From contig OZ251225.1 in NCBI GenBank assembly GCA_965240325.2, forward strand, positions 3,720,001 through 3,784,000: a stretch of DNA of 64,000 bases, given 5' to 3'. The translations under genes and the position numbers were made by a program. Source of the stretch: Rebecca billardiae RCC1528 (lineage: Eukaryota > Haptophyta). The notes beneath the pieces are model-generated. The model saw only the letters and a list, made by a program, of their open reading frames with translations, was not told the origin of the DNA and searched no databases. Below, piece by piece: positions 18,865-29,757 of this stretch (positions are counted from its first letter, which is position 1; each line of letters starts with the position of its first letter).

Positions 18865-19821
18865 CCACTGTGTTTGTGACGAGGCCCGCGTGACATACAG
18901 CGCATACTACATGCATGATGCGCGCCGACGATGGTGTCTGCTGATGCATGTGACGCCAGCACTTGCTGAGCAGTCCCTGATGACCGGCCGACTGCTGTCT
19001 GCTCCGCGGCTCCGCCGCTCCGCGGTCATCTGCTCATCACGCGGATCGCACGCCCACTACGGGCACGGGCACACGGGGCACAGCGCCCGCAGCGTCAGTG
19101 CCGCACTCGTGACAACGCCGCGTCACAGCGCGGGCCTGCGCACGAGGCCATTCTAGTCAGAATAAGACGTTATACTCATCACGCTGCAGCACGACTCGGA
19201 CCGTACCGCGTACGCCGTTTATAAGATTCGGTTATCGGTACGGACTGCTGAGTCGCCTGAGACCGGCCGCGGCGGCGCGACGCCGACAGGGGCGGAATCG
19301 CCGGACGAATCGGACTGCTGCTACTCGGAGCCGGAGGTGCCCGGCTCAAGTAGTGCTTCACTTGCCGAGCAGCTGAGCCGACCACGGCTACTAGTAGTTG
19401 CTTTAATATTGACACCGACACCTCGGGCGGTGCGGACTGCGCGGTGACAACCGCCGCGAATTCGTTCACGGATCGGGCGACGGATTTCACGGCGGCATAT
19501 ATGATTATATCGCGAGCGCCGGCAAGTGCCCGATTGCGGGCCGCACTTGGCGTCCAACATTGATGCGCCATGACGATGCGGACGATGAATTCAGGATATG
19601 CATGCTGTCGTCGGATATGTACGTTATTGTACGTAGTTCGTCGTTAGCTATAGTACTAGTCTCAGTAGTAGTAGTAGTTGAAAAAGTGCACGACGCGATG
19701 CTCCTTGGGTCGTAGCAATTACTCTGCGATGCAGCTGATGATGAGGCGCTGCATGGACATGCCATCACGCGTCCTGTAGGCTGTTTGGCGGCCTGCTCGG
19801 GTCGGGACAGTCGAGAAGCCA
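18865..19821. other. Convergent spacer without recognised genes
   Basis: About 950 bp between the PUB/F-box gene and the SLC4 gene. It has low-complexity and moderately AT-rich parts, including a short GC palindrome (CCGCGGCTCCGCCGCTCCGCGG region near 19004-19025). Small open frames here show no recognisable protein. Confidence 0.45.
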
Positions 19822-21852
19822 TCACTCCGAGTCCAGCTTGGCGAGCTCAGCCTTGCTGAACCAGCCCAGTCGCTCGATGAGGATGCGCACCGGCGCGAGC
19901 CCGGCGACCAGCACGGGGAAGAGCACGCCCACCCTGGGCGAGCGTTGCGCGCGGGGCAGATGGCGGCGTGAGGCACGCGCACGGGGGTGGGTCCACTCGC
20001 GCGCCGCGCGTGTGCACAGCGCGGCTGCGCGCGCGCACTTGGAGTCTTTAATGTACACCATCGCGCCGAGGCAGGCGAGCTGCAGCGCGGTGAAGAGGGC
20101 GACCTTCCGCTGCGGCACGCCGCGCGTGCACGGGAGGTCGGGCCGCCTATCCGAGCCGGCGAGCAGCGAGAGCGTGCGCTCCCACATCTCGTTCCCTTTG
20201 AGCGCCGACTGGCCGAGGTAGAGGAACAGCCCAGTGAGCACCGCCATCGGCACCTGGCGCAGCAGCGGGCGGCAGAAGACGATCGACAGCCCGATGGCGA
20301 GGTGGATGGCGAACGCGCTCACGCGCTGCTCGGTCACGCCGCTGATCACCAGCCCGTCGCCGCCGTCCGACGCGCCCTCGGCCGCGGGCTCGTAGCTCGC
20401 GAGCGCCTTGACGTGGTTGATCGAGCGCACCGTCGCCGCCACCAGCCACGGCAGCCCGAGCACCGAGCAGAACGCCGTGATCACGGCGAGCGCGGCCATG
20501 TCCAGATGGAAGCCATAGCTGCACACGCGCGAGGGGGGCGCGGGGCGGCCGGGCGGTCAAGCGGGCGTGGCGGCGGCGCGAGCGCGCTGCGAGCGTCGTC
20601 GCCGAGGCGCAACTCGACGCGGCGCGCGCGCGCACGCGCGCGCGCGCGCTCACCCTTTCTTCAGCTTCCACTGCGCGTTGTTCACCAGCCGCACGGTAAT
20701 CACCTGGTCGAAGAAGAGGAGGATGGTCGCCATGAGCGCAGGCAGGCCGCACAGCAGCCGCACGGAGAGCGGCACCTCCCACAGCGGCACGAGCCACGGC
20801 CGGCCCGACGTCGTGGCGAACTCGAGGGGCACGTTGAGCGTGCGGCCGAGCACGCCGTGCGCGCCGCCCACCCAGCGCGCCGCCCACACGCCGAGGCCGA
20901 TGCCGATCGTCGGCGCAAAGTCGGCGACCGTCTCGCGCACCCTCTTGGCAAACAGCCGGCCCTTGCGGCACGCGGCGAGCGTCGTCGCCGTGCTGAAGGT
21001 CGTCGCGGCGAGCGAGAGCGAGAGCAGCCCCTGCACGAGCGGCACGCTCTTCGCCGTGCCCAGCAGCAGCTGCCCCGAGATGTCCTTCACCGCCTCGAGC
21101 ACGAAGATGGCGGAGATGAGCAGCGAGAAGATCTCGTCGGTGAATCTCGAGATGTACTCGACAAAGTTGGAGAGCGAGAAGAGCGAGCACGCGGCGAGGA
21201 TCGCGGAGCACCAGAGCCCGACCCACGCGTACACCGGCAGGAAGGGCAACGCCATGGCCTGCGTCGTCTTGTACAGCACGGCGGTGAACGCGAGGCACGG
21301 CCCCGTCGCGCCGATGATGGTGAGCGGCTGGCCGGCGGTGAGGGCGTAGAACATGCCGCACACCGACGTGGCGCCGATCATCTCCATCGTGCCCATCGCG
21401 CCGCCCGTCGCGCCGTCGAGCAGCCCGCCGAAGGCGACGGCCGGCGCGATGCACGCAAAGAAGAGGAAGGCCGTCGCCGCGACCACCTTGAGCGACATCC
21501 CGTCGGTCACGTCCGACACCAGAAACTTGGACTTAGCGCGCACGTCGCGCAGGAGGCCCTTGAACGGCGGCTCGACGAGCGCAAGCGAGGATGCGTCCGG
21601 TGGCGGCGAGTACAGACCCTCGACGCCGCCACCCTGGGCTGGGACAGCCGCGTCAGACAGGCGCACGGCAGAGCCCGGCGCAGGCACGGAGCGCCGAGCG
21701 AGCGCCGCGCGCGAGAGCACCGGGCGTGGCAGCGAGCGATGAGGGCAGACGGTCGCACGCAGAGCGAGCGAGCTGGCTGGCATGAGCGCGAACAACAGCA
21801 CGCCGAAAATGACGGCAGGTGCGCGCCGCGCCGACCGCATGACGCTCATCAT
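19822..21852 (-). CDS. SLC4-family bicarbonate/anion transporter with plastid-type leader
   Basis: Three exons, 21852-20654, 20518-20039 and 19933-19822, 596 aa; introns 135 bp (GTGAGC) and 105 bp (GTGCGC, in frame). SLC4 proteins move HCO3- (often with Na+ or against Cl-). Diagnostic sequence: FGGLLDGATGGAMGTMEMIG, ALTAGQPLTIIGATGP, VRLVNNAQWKLKKG|YGFHLD spanning intron 1, GLPWLVAATVRSINHVKAL, and TEQRVSAFAIHLAIGLSIVF. About 10-12 membrane helices. The large cytosolic N-terminal domain of animal SLC4 is missing. Instead the chain starts with a signal peptide (VIFGVLLFALMPASSLA) and a Ser/Arg/Pro-rich, acid-poor segment, fitting a bipartite plastid leader. A role in feeding inorganic carbon to the plastid is a reasonable inference. 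Start could be 21852 or 21840. Confidence 0.92.
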
Positions 21853-22887
21853 CGCGGATGCGCTCGTCGACCGGTCGGCGAGAGGCGACTCCGAGTCTCC
21901 GACGACCTCGCCGATTGCGAAACGCGAACAGCCGACACACGTCTTGACTTTTGACGAGACTTGATTTTTGTTTTTGACTCGGTCTTTTCGCCGCGGCGGA
22001 AGTATCGCGCCGAAGCGGAGCGAAGGCCGATGACAGGCGATGTGGCACACTCCAGCATGGCCGCTTACCAGGCCATGGCCGACCCGGCCATGCGGGCTAT
22101 CGCCCGATCGGGCGTCATTACGCTGTCTGATGACGCTATACACTGTCGATGACACTGCTCAGGGAGTATGGGACTTGCGAGTGTGGCTGCCCACATGCTA
22201 AAGGCGTTCACTGATCGGTGCGCGATCCCCACTCGGTGACGGTTCGGTGGCGCTGCGGCTCCGGTCTAAGTCAACGTCCCAGGTGCGCGCCTGCGGACTC
22301 CGGGCTGCACTGGCACGCGGTCACAGGCGGTGTCAGTCAGTCGGTCAGTGACGCCTAGTGGCACTAGTTGGTCAGGCTGCCGGGCAGTGGCATGATAACA
22401 TCCGCCATTGAATCGACACTACTCATTGGCAGATTAGTCTCGCCTCTCGAGTCTCTGGATTACATCTAATGATTAGACGACGGCTGACGACGCGTGGCAC
22501 CGCGACCACCGCGGTGGCGCGCGCGCGTCGACGCCAGACGGTGCGTCGAGCTTCCGCTCGGCGATGGAGTGATGGGCGACTACGAGGGGGGGGGGACGAC
22601 GGCGAGGAGCGCTGATCCTGGTGTTTGTCTCTGCTGCTCGATCTGCCGCTACAGCTTGCTGACTCTGACGCCTGCCCGTTGCATACCACGTCGTTAACAT
22701 ATATATGAACATGATCAGTGCGGCGCGGCGCCGCGGTAAGTCGTAAGACCGGACACGGTTGCCAGCCTTGCCAGGACCGGTCTCCGAGTCCGAGACGGCC
22801 TATTCTGACTAAGACCGTACCCGAAATCTTCCCGCGAATGCTAAGTCGCCAATAACTTACGTAGCATGAATCTCATATGTACTGGCA
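21853..22887. other. Spacer between SLC4 and disordered-protein genes
   Basis: About 1 kb, less GC-rich, with the presumed SLC4 promoter at its low end and the 3' region of the next gene at its high end. A poly-G tract lies near 22587-22595. No gene recognised. Confidence 0.45.
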
Positions 22888-25800
22888 TCACTTGGCACGG
22901 GCAAACATGTCGCCTTCCAGCTCGTCCTCGAGCGAGGCGAACGCGCGCTCCGCGGCATCCGTCTGCCGCGCGTGCCGCCGTGCCACCGCGCCATGCGGGT
23001 CGATACGCGCCCCCTTATCGCGCGTGCGTTGCTTGGTGCGCCGCGCGACATGCGTCTCGCTCAGCGGAGCGCTGTGCAGCGTGCGCGCTGACGCGACCGG
23101 TGCAGCCGCTGCTCGCGCCCGCCCGCCATGGCTGCCGTCCTCGTTCAGATTGGACTGCCGCGCGAGCTCGCTCAATGCGCGCTTGCTGCCGCGTGCTGGC
23201 CCCTTGGACGTGGGCGTGTGCTGCTCCTCCCGCTCCGCATCCCTCGCCACCGCGGCCACAGCCGCCGTCCGGCCGGTCGCTGCCACGCACGCGGACGCCA
23301 TGGCTGCCGCTGCGCCGCGTGCGCTCAGGACAGGCTCGGTGTCGTCCGCGTGCGCGCCCTCGCCGCCTGCGTCCGAGTCCGCGTCCGAGCCCGCGTCCGA
23401 GCAGCTCTCGCTGCCGCTGCCGTCGCTGCTGCTGTCGCGCCCGGAGAGCCCGTCGCTCGCCCGCGCCGGCCGGGCATGCGGCATGCGCGCGCGCACCACA
23501 GTGGGCGCGTCGCTGCCGCGGATCCTGCGCCCAGCGGCAGGGGAGGCAGCCGGTTGCGTGCGTACAACGGTGCCGGTCTGCACGCCTGGCGCCGCTTCCT
23601 CCGCGGGAGGAGCGCGTGCGGCGATTGGCGAGAGAGCTGGCAGCGCAAGCGGCCCGCAGGGCGCAGCTGCCGCCTGCCTGCGCGCTGCGACGATCGGCGA
23701 GAGAGCCGGCGGCGCAGGCGGCCCGGCCGCCGCCGCTTGCGGGCGCTTGGGTGTGGGCGACGGGCTTGGCGGCTGTGTAACGGCCATCAGAGAGGGCGGG
23801 CTGTCGGCCGATTCGGGCGTGGGCACGTCCGTCTCCGCCGTCAGTGCCTGCTCGCGCGCACCCTGCGGCGACCACGGCGCGTCGCTGGCCGCCGCGCCCT
23901 GCTGAGTTGGCGCGCCCAGCTGCGCGGGCGAGAGTGGCGGCTGCGGTGGCAGTTGAGGCTGCCGCGCCAACGAGTGGGACTGCCGGGCTAGAGCCTCCGG
24001 CTGTGGCTGTGCCGGCCGTGCCTCTGGCGCGAGCGGAGGCGGGTGCTGAGGTGGGGCAAACCGCGGCGAGGGCTGCGGGAGCTGGTGCAAGGGCGGCGGC
24101 AGCTGCTGCGCGGGCTGGTGCGCCGGCGGCGATGGCGGCGGGCGGGGAGGCGGCGCTGCCTGTTGCAAAGGCGGCGGCAGCGGCGGTGGCAGCTGCGGCT
24201 GCAGCGGTGCCGTGGCTAGCAGCGGCTGCTGGGCCGACGCTGACGGCGTTGCTAGCTGCGACGGCCGCTCCTGCTGCTGCACTGCTGGCCGCGACGGCTG
24301 TGCCTGCGCTCGTGCTTGCGCCGGTGCCCGCGGCTGCGGGGCGGGCTGCAGCTCTGCAAATGAGCGCTGCAGCCGCGCCTGCGCCGCCTCGGCCGCTGCG
24401 CGCCAGCGCTCGCGCTCGTCGTGCGCACTCGCGACACCACCCGCGTCGACGGCGCCGACGCGTGCGAGCTCCTCCTGCACGGCCGTGCGCATCAGGTCGG
24501 CATTGCACGCCCCTCGGTGGCCGCGCGGCTTGGCGCACGAGAAGGCACGCAGGCACCGCACAGCGCCCGCATCGGCGGAGCGCGCCGGCGGGCGCTCGCT
24601 CGGCGCTCCACCGGCCGGTCCCTCGAGCGCGCTGCTGCCGATCCCGCCAAGCTCGCCGCCGCCACCCCCGCACTCGCCCTCGCCGGCGTCCTCGCTGCCG
24701 CCTCGAGCAGGGCCAGACGGCAGCACCTCTTCCGCCCTGGGTGCCGAGCGCAAGGGCTGCGCGCTGAGAGGCAGCGCCGTGGTGTCGGTGTGCTCGCGTG
24801 GCGAGTGAGTCGGCTCAGTGGGCGGACGCGGCCCGTGCTCAGCCGATGCGGCGCGTTGCGGCAGCGTGCTGACTGTGGGTCCTGTGCACGCCGCCAGCGG
24901 CCGATCACGTCCAGCCGGCAGCTCGTCCGTGATCGCGCTCCCGCCGCCGGGTGCGCCGTCACGCGCGCAGCTGGCCCCTTCGCCGGTCTGCTGCCGAGCG
25001 CCGCCGCGCGCGGTGTCTTCAGCCGCGGGCGTGCGCTGCGGCTCCTGCTCGGCTTCGGCCGCGCGGGCGTCCGCCTCACTGTTGTCGCCGTCGTACGCAG
25101 CGTCGTCGAGGCCACACTCATCGGCGCCATCATCGCCGTCCAGCTCAAGCTGCGCCGTGTGGAGCGGCTCATCATCGTCTCGCTCGGGCGCAGCGCCGAG
25201 CGGCCGCACCGCTGTGAGCGGCGCCGCCCGGGCGCCGTCCAGCGGCAGCGTGGCGGCAGGCTCGCCCAAGGGTGGAGGGTCGGCCACTGGCGCTTCGAGC
25301 GGCTGCGGCCCGCATGGCGCCGCGGGCGCCGCGGGCGCGCCATCGGCCTGCTCCGTGCCACCGGCGTGCGGGAGCTCGCCACGCGCACACGCACCCAGCA
25401 GGCGGCCGAGCTCCACGAGGTCGACAAGCCCCAGCACCTCCGCGCTGCCGGGCGCGCCGTGCAGCTCCGCAGCCGCGCCAAGCGCACTGCTGGGCGCGGC
25501 CGGGCGGCTGAGGGGCGCGGCGGCCGCGCGGGCGACGGCGTCACGTACATCGGCCTGCGACAGCGCGTCCGCGCCGAACTCGGCTGCCACCAGCCCCAGC
25601 AGCGCGCCCGCGGCGAGCGGGGCAGGCGGCGCGGGCGCGCACGCGGTCACGTGTGCATGCAGCGCGTCACGCAGGCTCGAGCCGACGCGCGTGTGCAGCG
25701 CGGCCGGCCGGAGCACGGCCGCGCGCGCGGGCAGCGCGGGAGGCGGCGCTGGCGGCGCAGGTGCTGCGCCCACTGGCATGCGCGTCGGCGAGTCGTGCGT

Positions 25801-26823
25801 CGCGTTCGCCTGCACGCCCTCGTCGAGCAGCCCGGGAGCGCGCCCAGCTGCGGCCGGTGGCGAGGCCGCCGCCTCCGCGGACGCGGCCACCTGCGCCACT
25901 CGTGCACGCCCGCCGTCTTTGGCCGATGCGGCGGGAGCAGCCAGCGCGGCGACGGTGCGCCCGGCGTTGAGCGAGCCCGGCGCGGGTGCAGGCGCTCGCT
26001 TCGCCGCGGCAGCGCACATCGAGACGGCCGCCCGGCCTCTGGACCCAGTCGCGGGCGTCGGCGCGCTGCGGCCGGCGTGCCGTGCGCTGGCCAGGCCGCC
26101 TCGGTCCGGGGCGGTTGGTGGCCTGCCGGCTGCCCGCTGCGCTGCTGCGCGCAACGAAGGCGGCGCACACGCTCCAGCAGCGAGCGGAGCTGCATCTGCG
26201 CGCGACTTTGCTGCCCGCCGCCCGCCGCCGCCAGGTGCAGCGCCCGCGCCACGCTCGGGGGCGCACTTGGCGGGCGTGAGTGAACTCGGCGGCGTCATCA
26301 TGGGTGTGGGCGCGTCGAAGAACGCGTCATCGCCTGGGAGCGCGGCACGAGCAGACCCGTGGGGCGCGTGTACCGCGGCGGGCGGCTGTGCTGCCCGTGG
26401 CGCAGCGCGCGGCCGCGCGGCTGCCTTCTTGGCGGCGGCGGACTCGTGCACACGCCACTGCCGCACAGCCTGCCCCGTGTCCGAGGGCTGCTTCGGCTTG
26501 CGCGGCTGCGACGCGAGGGCAGGCTGTGCGGCGTAGCGGGAGAAAGGAAGCAGCGGCATCGCCGCGGCGAAATCGCCAGTCGGCTCTGCCTCGTCCACGA
26601 GCTGATCCTCGCCGAGGCTGCCGCGAATCACCACGGAGATCTCGTCCACCGCAGGCTCCGCGGATGCGTGGGCGTGTGGAGCCTGCGCGCTCGGCGCGCA
26701 GATGGGCTGCGGCGCATGTGCAGCGCGGCTGGCACCAGGCACCCGCTGCGCATCGCCGCCCGACGCCGCCGGCGTCGACGACTTGCCTGGGTCGACCCCT
26801 CGTGGTGCGGACAACCGCGGCAT
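22888..26823 (-). CDS. Large disordered Ala/Pro/Gln-rich protein with a Cys/His motif
   Basis: Intronless frame, 1311 aa. Family not recognised. Composition is dominated by Ala, Pro, Gln, Arg and Ser, with an acidic serine patch near the C-terminus (SSSDGSGSESCSDAGSDADS) and a basic tail (RRTKQRTRDKGAR), features common in nuclear regulators. A central PQ-rich tract lies near residues 850-970. One compact element stands out at about residue 760: CLRAFSCAKPRGHRGAC, a C-x6-C-x5-H-x3-C spacing that could bind zinc, followed by a predicted helix (ERERWRAAAEAAQARLQRSF). N-terminal segments such as SVVIRGSLGEDQLVDEAEP may be short linear motifs. The frame is unbroken over 3.9 kb, which supports a real gene, but GC-rich DNA favours long open frames, so the exact start and absence of introns are uncertain. 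Confidence 0.6.
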   Translation of the reverse strand: MPRLSAPRGVDPGKSSTPAASGGDAQRVPGASRAAHAPQPICAPSAQAPHAHASAEPAVDEISVVIRGSLGEDQLVDEAEPTGDFAAAMPLLPFSRYAAQPALASQPRKPKQPSDTGQAVRQWRVHESAAAKKAAARPRAAPRAAQPPAAVHAPHGSARAALPGDDAFFDAPTPMMTPPSSLTPAKCAPERGAGAAPGGGGRRAAKSRADAAPLAAGACAPPSLRAAAQRAAGRPPTAPDRGGLASARHAGRSAPTPATGSRGRAAVSMCAAAAKRAPAPAPGSLNAGRTVAALAAPAASAKDGGRARVAQVAASAEAAASPPAAAGRAPGLLDEGVQANATHDSPTRMPVGAAPAPPAPPPALPARAAVLRPAALHTRVGSSLRDALHAHVTACAPAPPAPLAAGALLGLVAAEFGADALSQADVRDAVARAAAAPLSRPAAPSSALGAAAELHGAPGSAEVLGLVDLVELGRLLGACARGELPHAGGTEQADGAPAAPAAPCGPQPLEAPVADPPPLGEPAATLPLDGARAAPLTAVRPLGAAPERDDDEPLHTAQLELDGDDGADECGLDDAAYDGDNSEADARAAEAEQEPQRTPAAEDTARGGARQQTGEGASCARDGAPGGGSAITDELPAGRDRPLAACTGPTVSTLPQRAASAEHGPRPPTEPTHSPREHTDTTALPLSAQPLRSAPRAEEVLPSGPARGGSEDAGEGECGGGGGELGGIGSSALEGPAGGAPSERPPARSADAGAVRCLRAFSCAKPRGHRGACNADLMRTAVQEELARVGAVDAGGVASAHDERERWRAAAEAAQARLQRSFAELQPAPQPRAPAQARAQAQPSRPAVQQQERPSQLATPSASAQQPLLATAPLQPQLPPPLPPPLQQAAPPPRPPPSPPAHQPAQQLPPPLHQLPQPSPRFAPPQHPPPLAPEARPAQPQPEALARQSHSLARQPQLPPQPPLSPAQLGAPTQQGAAASDAPWSPQGAREQALTAETDVPTPESADSPPSLMAVTQPPSPSPTPKRPQAAAAGPPAPPALSPIVAARRQAAAAPCGPLALPALSPIAARAPPAEEAAPGVQTGTVVRTQPAASPAAGRRIRGSDAPTVVRARMPHARPARASDGLSGRDSSSDGSGSESCSDAGSDADSDAGGEGAHADDTEPVLSARGAAAAMASACVAATGRTAAVAAVARDAEREEQHTPTSKGPARGSKRALSELARQSNLNEDGSHGGRARAAAAPVASARTLHSAPLSETHVARRTKQRTRDKGARIDPHGAVARRHARQTDAAERAFASLEDELEGDMFARAK

Positions 26824-27129
26824 GCTGCGCCGACGGGCGACCGTTTGAAACTCTACGGGCTTTTGCCTTTTATTGTACTCGTCGTCTACACAGCTACACT
26901 ACTCGAACTTATTCAGTAGCTTATGAGGGTAAGCTAAAGAACTGTCGTATCATAGTACGCACTAATGAGTAATGAACAACGTGTGACCTTGTGACCGGTG
27001 CACATGATGCCTCGATGTCAGACCGACGTCAGAGAGGCGCGTGGTTCCAGTCGTGGCAGTCATCTGGCAGGTCGGTCGCCTCCAATGTGCACGCGTGGCT
27101 TGCAGCCCTCAGCCCTCAGAGGCTCAGAC
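26824..27129. other. Spacer, promoter side of the disordered-protein gene
   Basis: About 300 bp, AT-rich at 26860-26990 (TTTTATTGTACTCGTCG, TTATTCAGTAGCTTATGAGG), then GC-rich toward the 3' end of the dynein assembly factor gene. No coding signal. Confidence 0.4.
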
Positions 27130-28681
27130 TCAGTCGAGTGCATCGAGGTCCTCTTCCGCCGCCTGGTCCGCGCCCTCAGCCGCGACGCCCTCGCCCTCGG
27201 CCACGCCCGCGCCCGTGCCCGCACCGCTCGAGGCGACATCGCCCGCCACCGCGCCCTCACCCGTTGCGCCCGATGGCGATAGCGTGTCGGCGGCACCCGC
27301 CGCGTCGCCGCTGGAAGACGCTGCGTCAGCCTCGGCCTGAGCACGCTTGCGCGCCTCGAGCTCGCGCCTGCGCACGCAGCAGCACGGGCCGGGATGGGTC
27401 GCGTCAGCGAGTCACGCCGCGCCGCACGGTGGGGCGGAGGAGGCGACGAGGTCGCTGAGCGCGTGCGCTCGACCTCGCGCGCGCGCGCGCACCGCTTGGC
27501 CTCGACGGCGGCGAGCGCGCGGTTGTACAGCTGCTCGCTCGTGTGCGCCTTCTTCTCGCCCGGCGCGGCGGCGTCGGTGCCGCCGTCCGCCGCGGCGTGC
27601 TCGATCTGGTCGTGAGCTGTCGGCTGCTGACCGCGCTCGCGCATGCGCTGCTCGGCGCGCGCCTTCGCGTCCTCCGTCACCTGGCGCATGTACTCGAGGT
27701 TGCGCTTCTGGTTGGCCTCCTTCTCCTCGCGCTGCCGCGCGCGCTCCTGCCGCTCCGCCTCCAGCCCCGTCCCCGGCCCGAGCTCCTTCTCCGCCCAAGC
27801 CCACGCCTCGGTCGCCAGCCGGTCCTCGGGGAACACGGGCCGGTCGTCCACGTACGTGAGCGCCTTGCAGCGCGAAACGAGGGTGCGGCGGTACTGGGGC
27901 ACGCTGTTGATCAGGGGGTTCCCCTGCATCTGCACCACCGCGAGCTGCGGCATCGCCTCGAGCACGCCGACCACCTCGGGGTCGTCCAGCTTGTTGTGCT
28001 GCAGGTCGACCACCGAGAGCGAGGGGCAGTGCAGCAGCCCGCGCACGTCGTCCGCGCTCGCGAGGGAGTTGTGCGCGATCTGCAGCGTCTGCAGGCAGGG
28101 CAGCATGTGCAGGCCCTCGATGCGCTTGATGAAGTTGTTCGAGATCTGCGCGGGCCGCACGGTGGGCACCCAGTCAGCGGGGCGGCGCTCGCGCACGTCC
28201 GCGCGGCCGTCCGCACGCATCACGCCGCGCACACCTGCAGCGTCGTGAGCTTCGCGCAGGCGTGCAGGTTTTCGATGCGCGTGATGCAATTCTGGTGCAC
28301 GTACAGGCAGCGCAGATCCGTCAGCTTGTCGAGCCCCTCGAGCTTGGTGAAGCCGTTCCCCTCGAGCCAGATTGCGCGCACGCCCGTGAACTCGTCAAGG
28401 TTCTCGATGCGCTGGTAGCCCTTGTAGTGCAGGTAGAGCTTGTCGTTGATCTCGGGCGTCTGGTACCCACCGTGCTCTTTGCACACCTGGCGCAGCTCCT
28501 TGCGCGTGATCCGCGCCGGCCCGTCGTTCGCCTCCGGATCGTACTCCGCGCGCACCATCGCGGCCACCAGCAGTTGCTGCTTGCCGCCCGCAACAGCCCT
28601 CAACGGTTTGGCACGATGGCCGTCTTGCAGACGGCTGATGGCGATTGCAGACGACTTCATTTTTTCCGCCGCAGTCGTCAT
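27130..28681 (-). CDS. DNAAF1: Axonemal dynein assembly factor 1 (LRRC50/ODA7-like)
   Basis: Three exons, 28681-28235, 28145-27493 and 27367-27130, 445 aa; introns 89 bp (GTGTGC) and 125 bp (GTGCGC). The leucine-rich repeat core is that of DNAAF1: [60 protein letters not shown], then [14 protein letters not shown] across intron 1. It continues with [40 protein letters not shown] and [14 protein letters not shown], the family's LRR-cap. A charged coiled-coil follows, then an acidic Ala/Gly tail. DNAAF1 acts in the cytoplasm to preassemble outer and inner dynein arms, so the organism probably has motile flagella. The ATG at 28681 abuts a foldback repeat; Met at 28660 is an alternative start that would avoid element-derived sequence. 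Confidence 0.93.
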
Positions 28682-28682
28682 A

Positions 28683-29591
28683 ATTGACACTGGCCCACAG
28701 GGGGGGGTTCCGAATTGGTCCCCCGACCTCGAGCTCGATGGCTGCCGCACGTGCGTGCCCAGCGTGCCTCGCGCGTGTACGTGCACGGTAGGGCGTCCCG
28801 ACAGCGGCGGGGTGGCGTAGATGGTCGCATGGGAGGTGCATCCGTGTGTCGGAGACGTCTCGGCGCCTCGGTGGCGTGCCCACACCTCTCCTTGTCGCCG
28901 CTTGCCTGCTGCGTGCTCGGCCAGCCGTTTGGAGTGCACGCCTGCACGTGCACGGCCAGTGTCGGGCGGATCGAGCCGTAGCGAGTGTGCTTGCGGGTAC
29001 TCCCACCCGATGCGGCTCTCTGCCGCCGTCGTAGTAGCTCTCGTGCATCAATCCCAAGCCGTGCACTCCAACCCACGACGTGTTCAGTGTTGTCATGGTG
29101 GTACTCCACATGCTGTCCAGTTTTATTTTCAAATAGCGCATTTCTGATGCGATTCCTGGGCAATGTTCGCGAGCATGTTGGGCGCATGCCTGACTAGATT
29201 CGGCAGGTTCCAGGACACGCGCGAGGGCTTGCGACGGCGGCAGAGAGCCGCATCGGGTGGGAGACAGGGAGTACCCGCAAGCACACTCGCTACGGCTCGA
29301 TCCGCCCGACACTGGCCGTGCACGTGCAGGCGTGCACTCCAAACGGCTCGGGCCGAGCACGCAGCAGGCAAGCGGCGACAAGGAGAGGTGTGGGCACGCC
29401 ACCGAGGCGCCGAGACGTCTCCGACACACGGATGCACCTCCCATGCGACCATCTACGCCACCCCGCCGCTGTCGGGACGCCCTACCGTGCCACGTACACG
29501 CGCGAGGCACGCTGGGCACGCACGTGCGGCAGCCATCGAGCTCGAGGTCGGGGGACCAATTCGGAACCCCCCCTTGTGGGCCAGTGTCAAT
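28683..29591. mobile_element. Foldback element with ~350-bp near-identical inverted arms
   Basis: Arms at 28683-29031 and 29232-29591 are reverse complements with only a few small differences (for example CCACAGGGG versus CCACAAGGG, a GTGTACGTG(G) slip, and a short insertion near the inner end). They surround a ~200-bp unique spacer. Termini read ATTGACACTGGCCCACA at both ends. A clear target-site duplication is not resolved (TA left, AT right). No transposase frame is present; short frames in the two arms simply mirror each other. It sits directly against the DNAAF1 start codon, so it probably contributes that gene's 5' UTR or promoter. Type (foldback DNA transposon, MITE, or replication-born palindrome) is undecided. 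Confidence 0.85.
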
Positions 29592-29757
29592 ATCATTTGA
29601 TTCGTCGTGCATGCTGCATTGTTTACGGGGGCCGGTGATCTGGCCGTCGGTGCCGCCCGGACCGCCGCGGTGCGGCTGCTCGTCGAGCCCGGTGGCCGGG
29701 GTCCCTGCGAAGCAGTTCTGCCCAACACGTACAGCCGCGTCCGACACCGCGTCACGC

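Noticed and set aside
28821-29452. Two apparent small genes with the same protein on opposite strands
   Set aside because: They are the two arms of the foldback element; the shared peptide only mirrors the DNA repeat.
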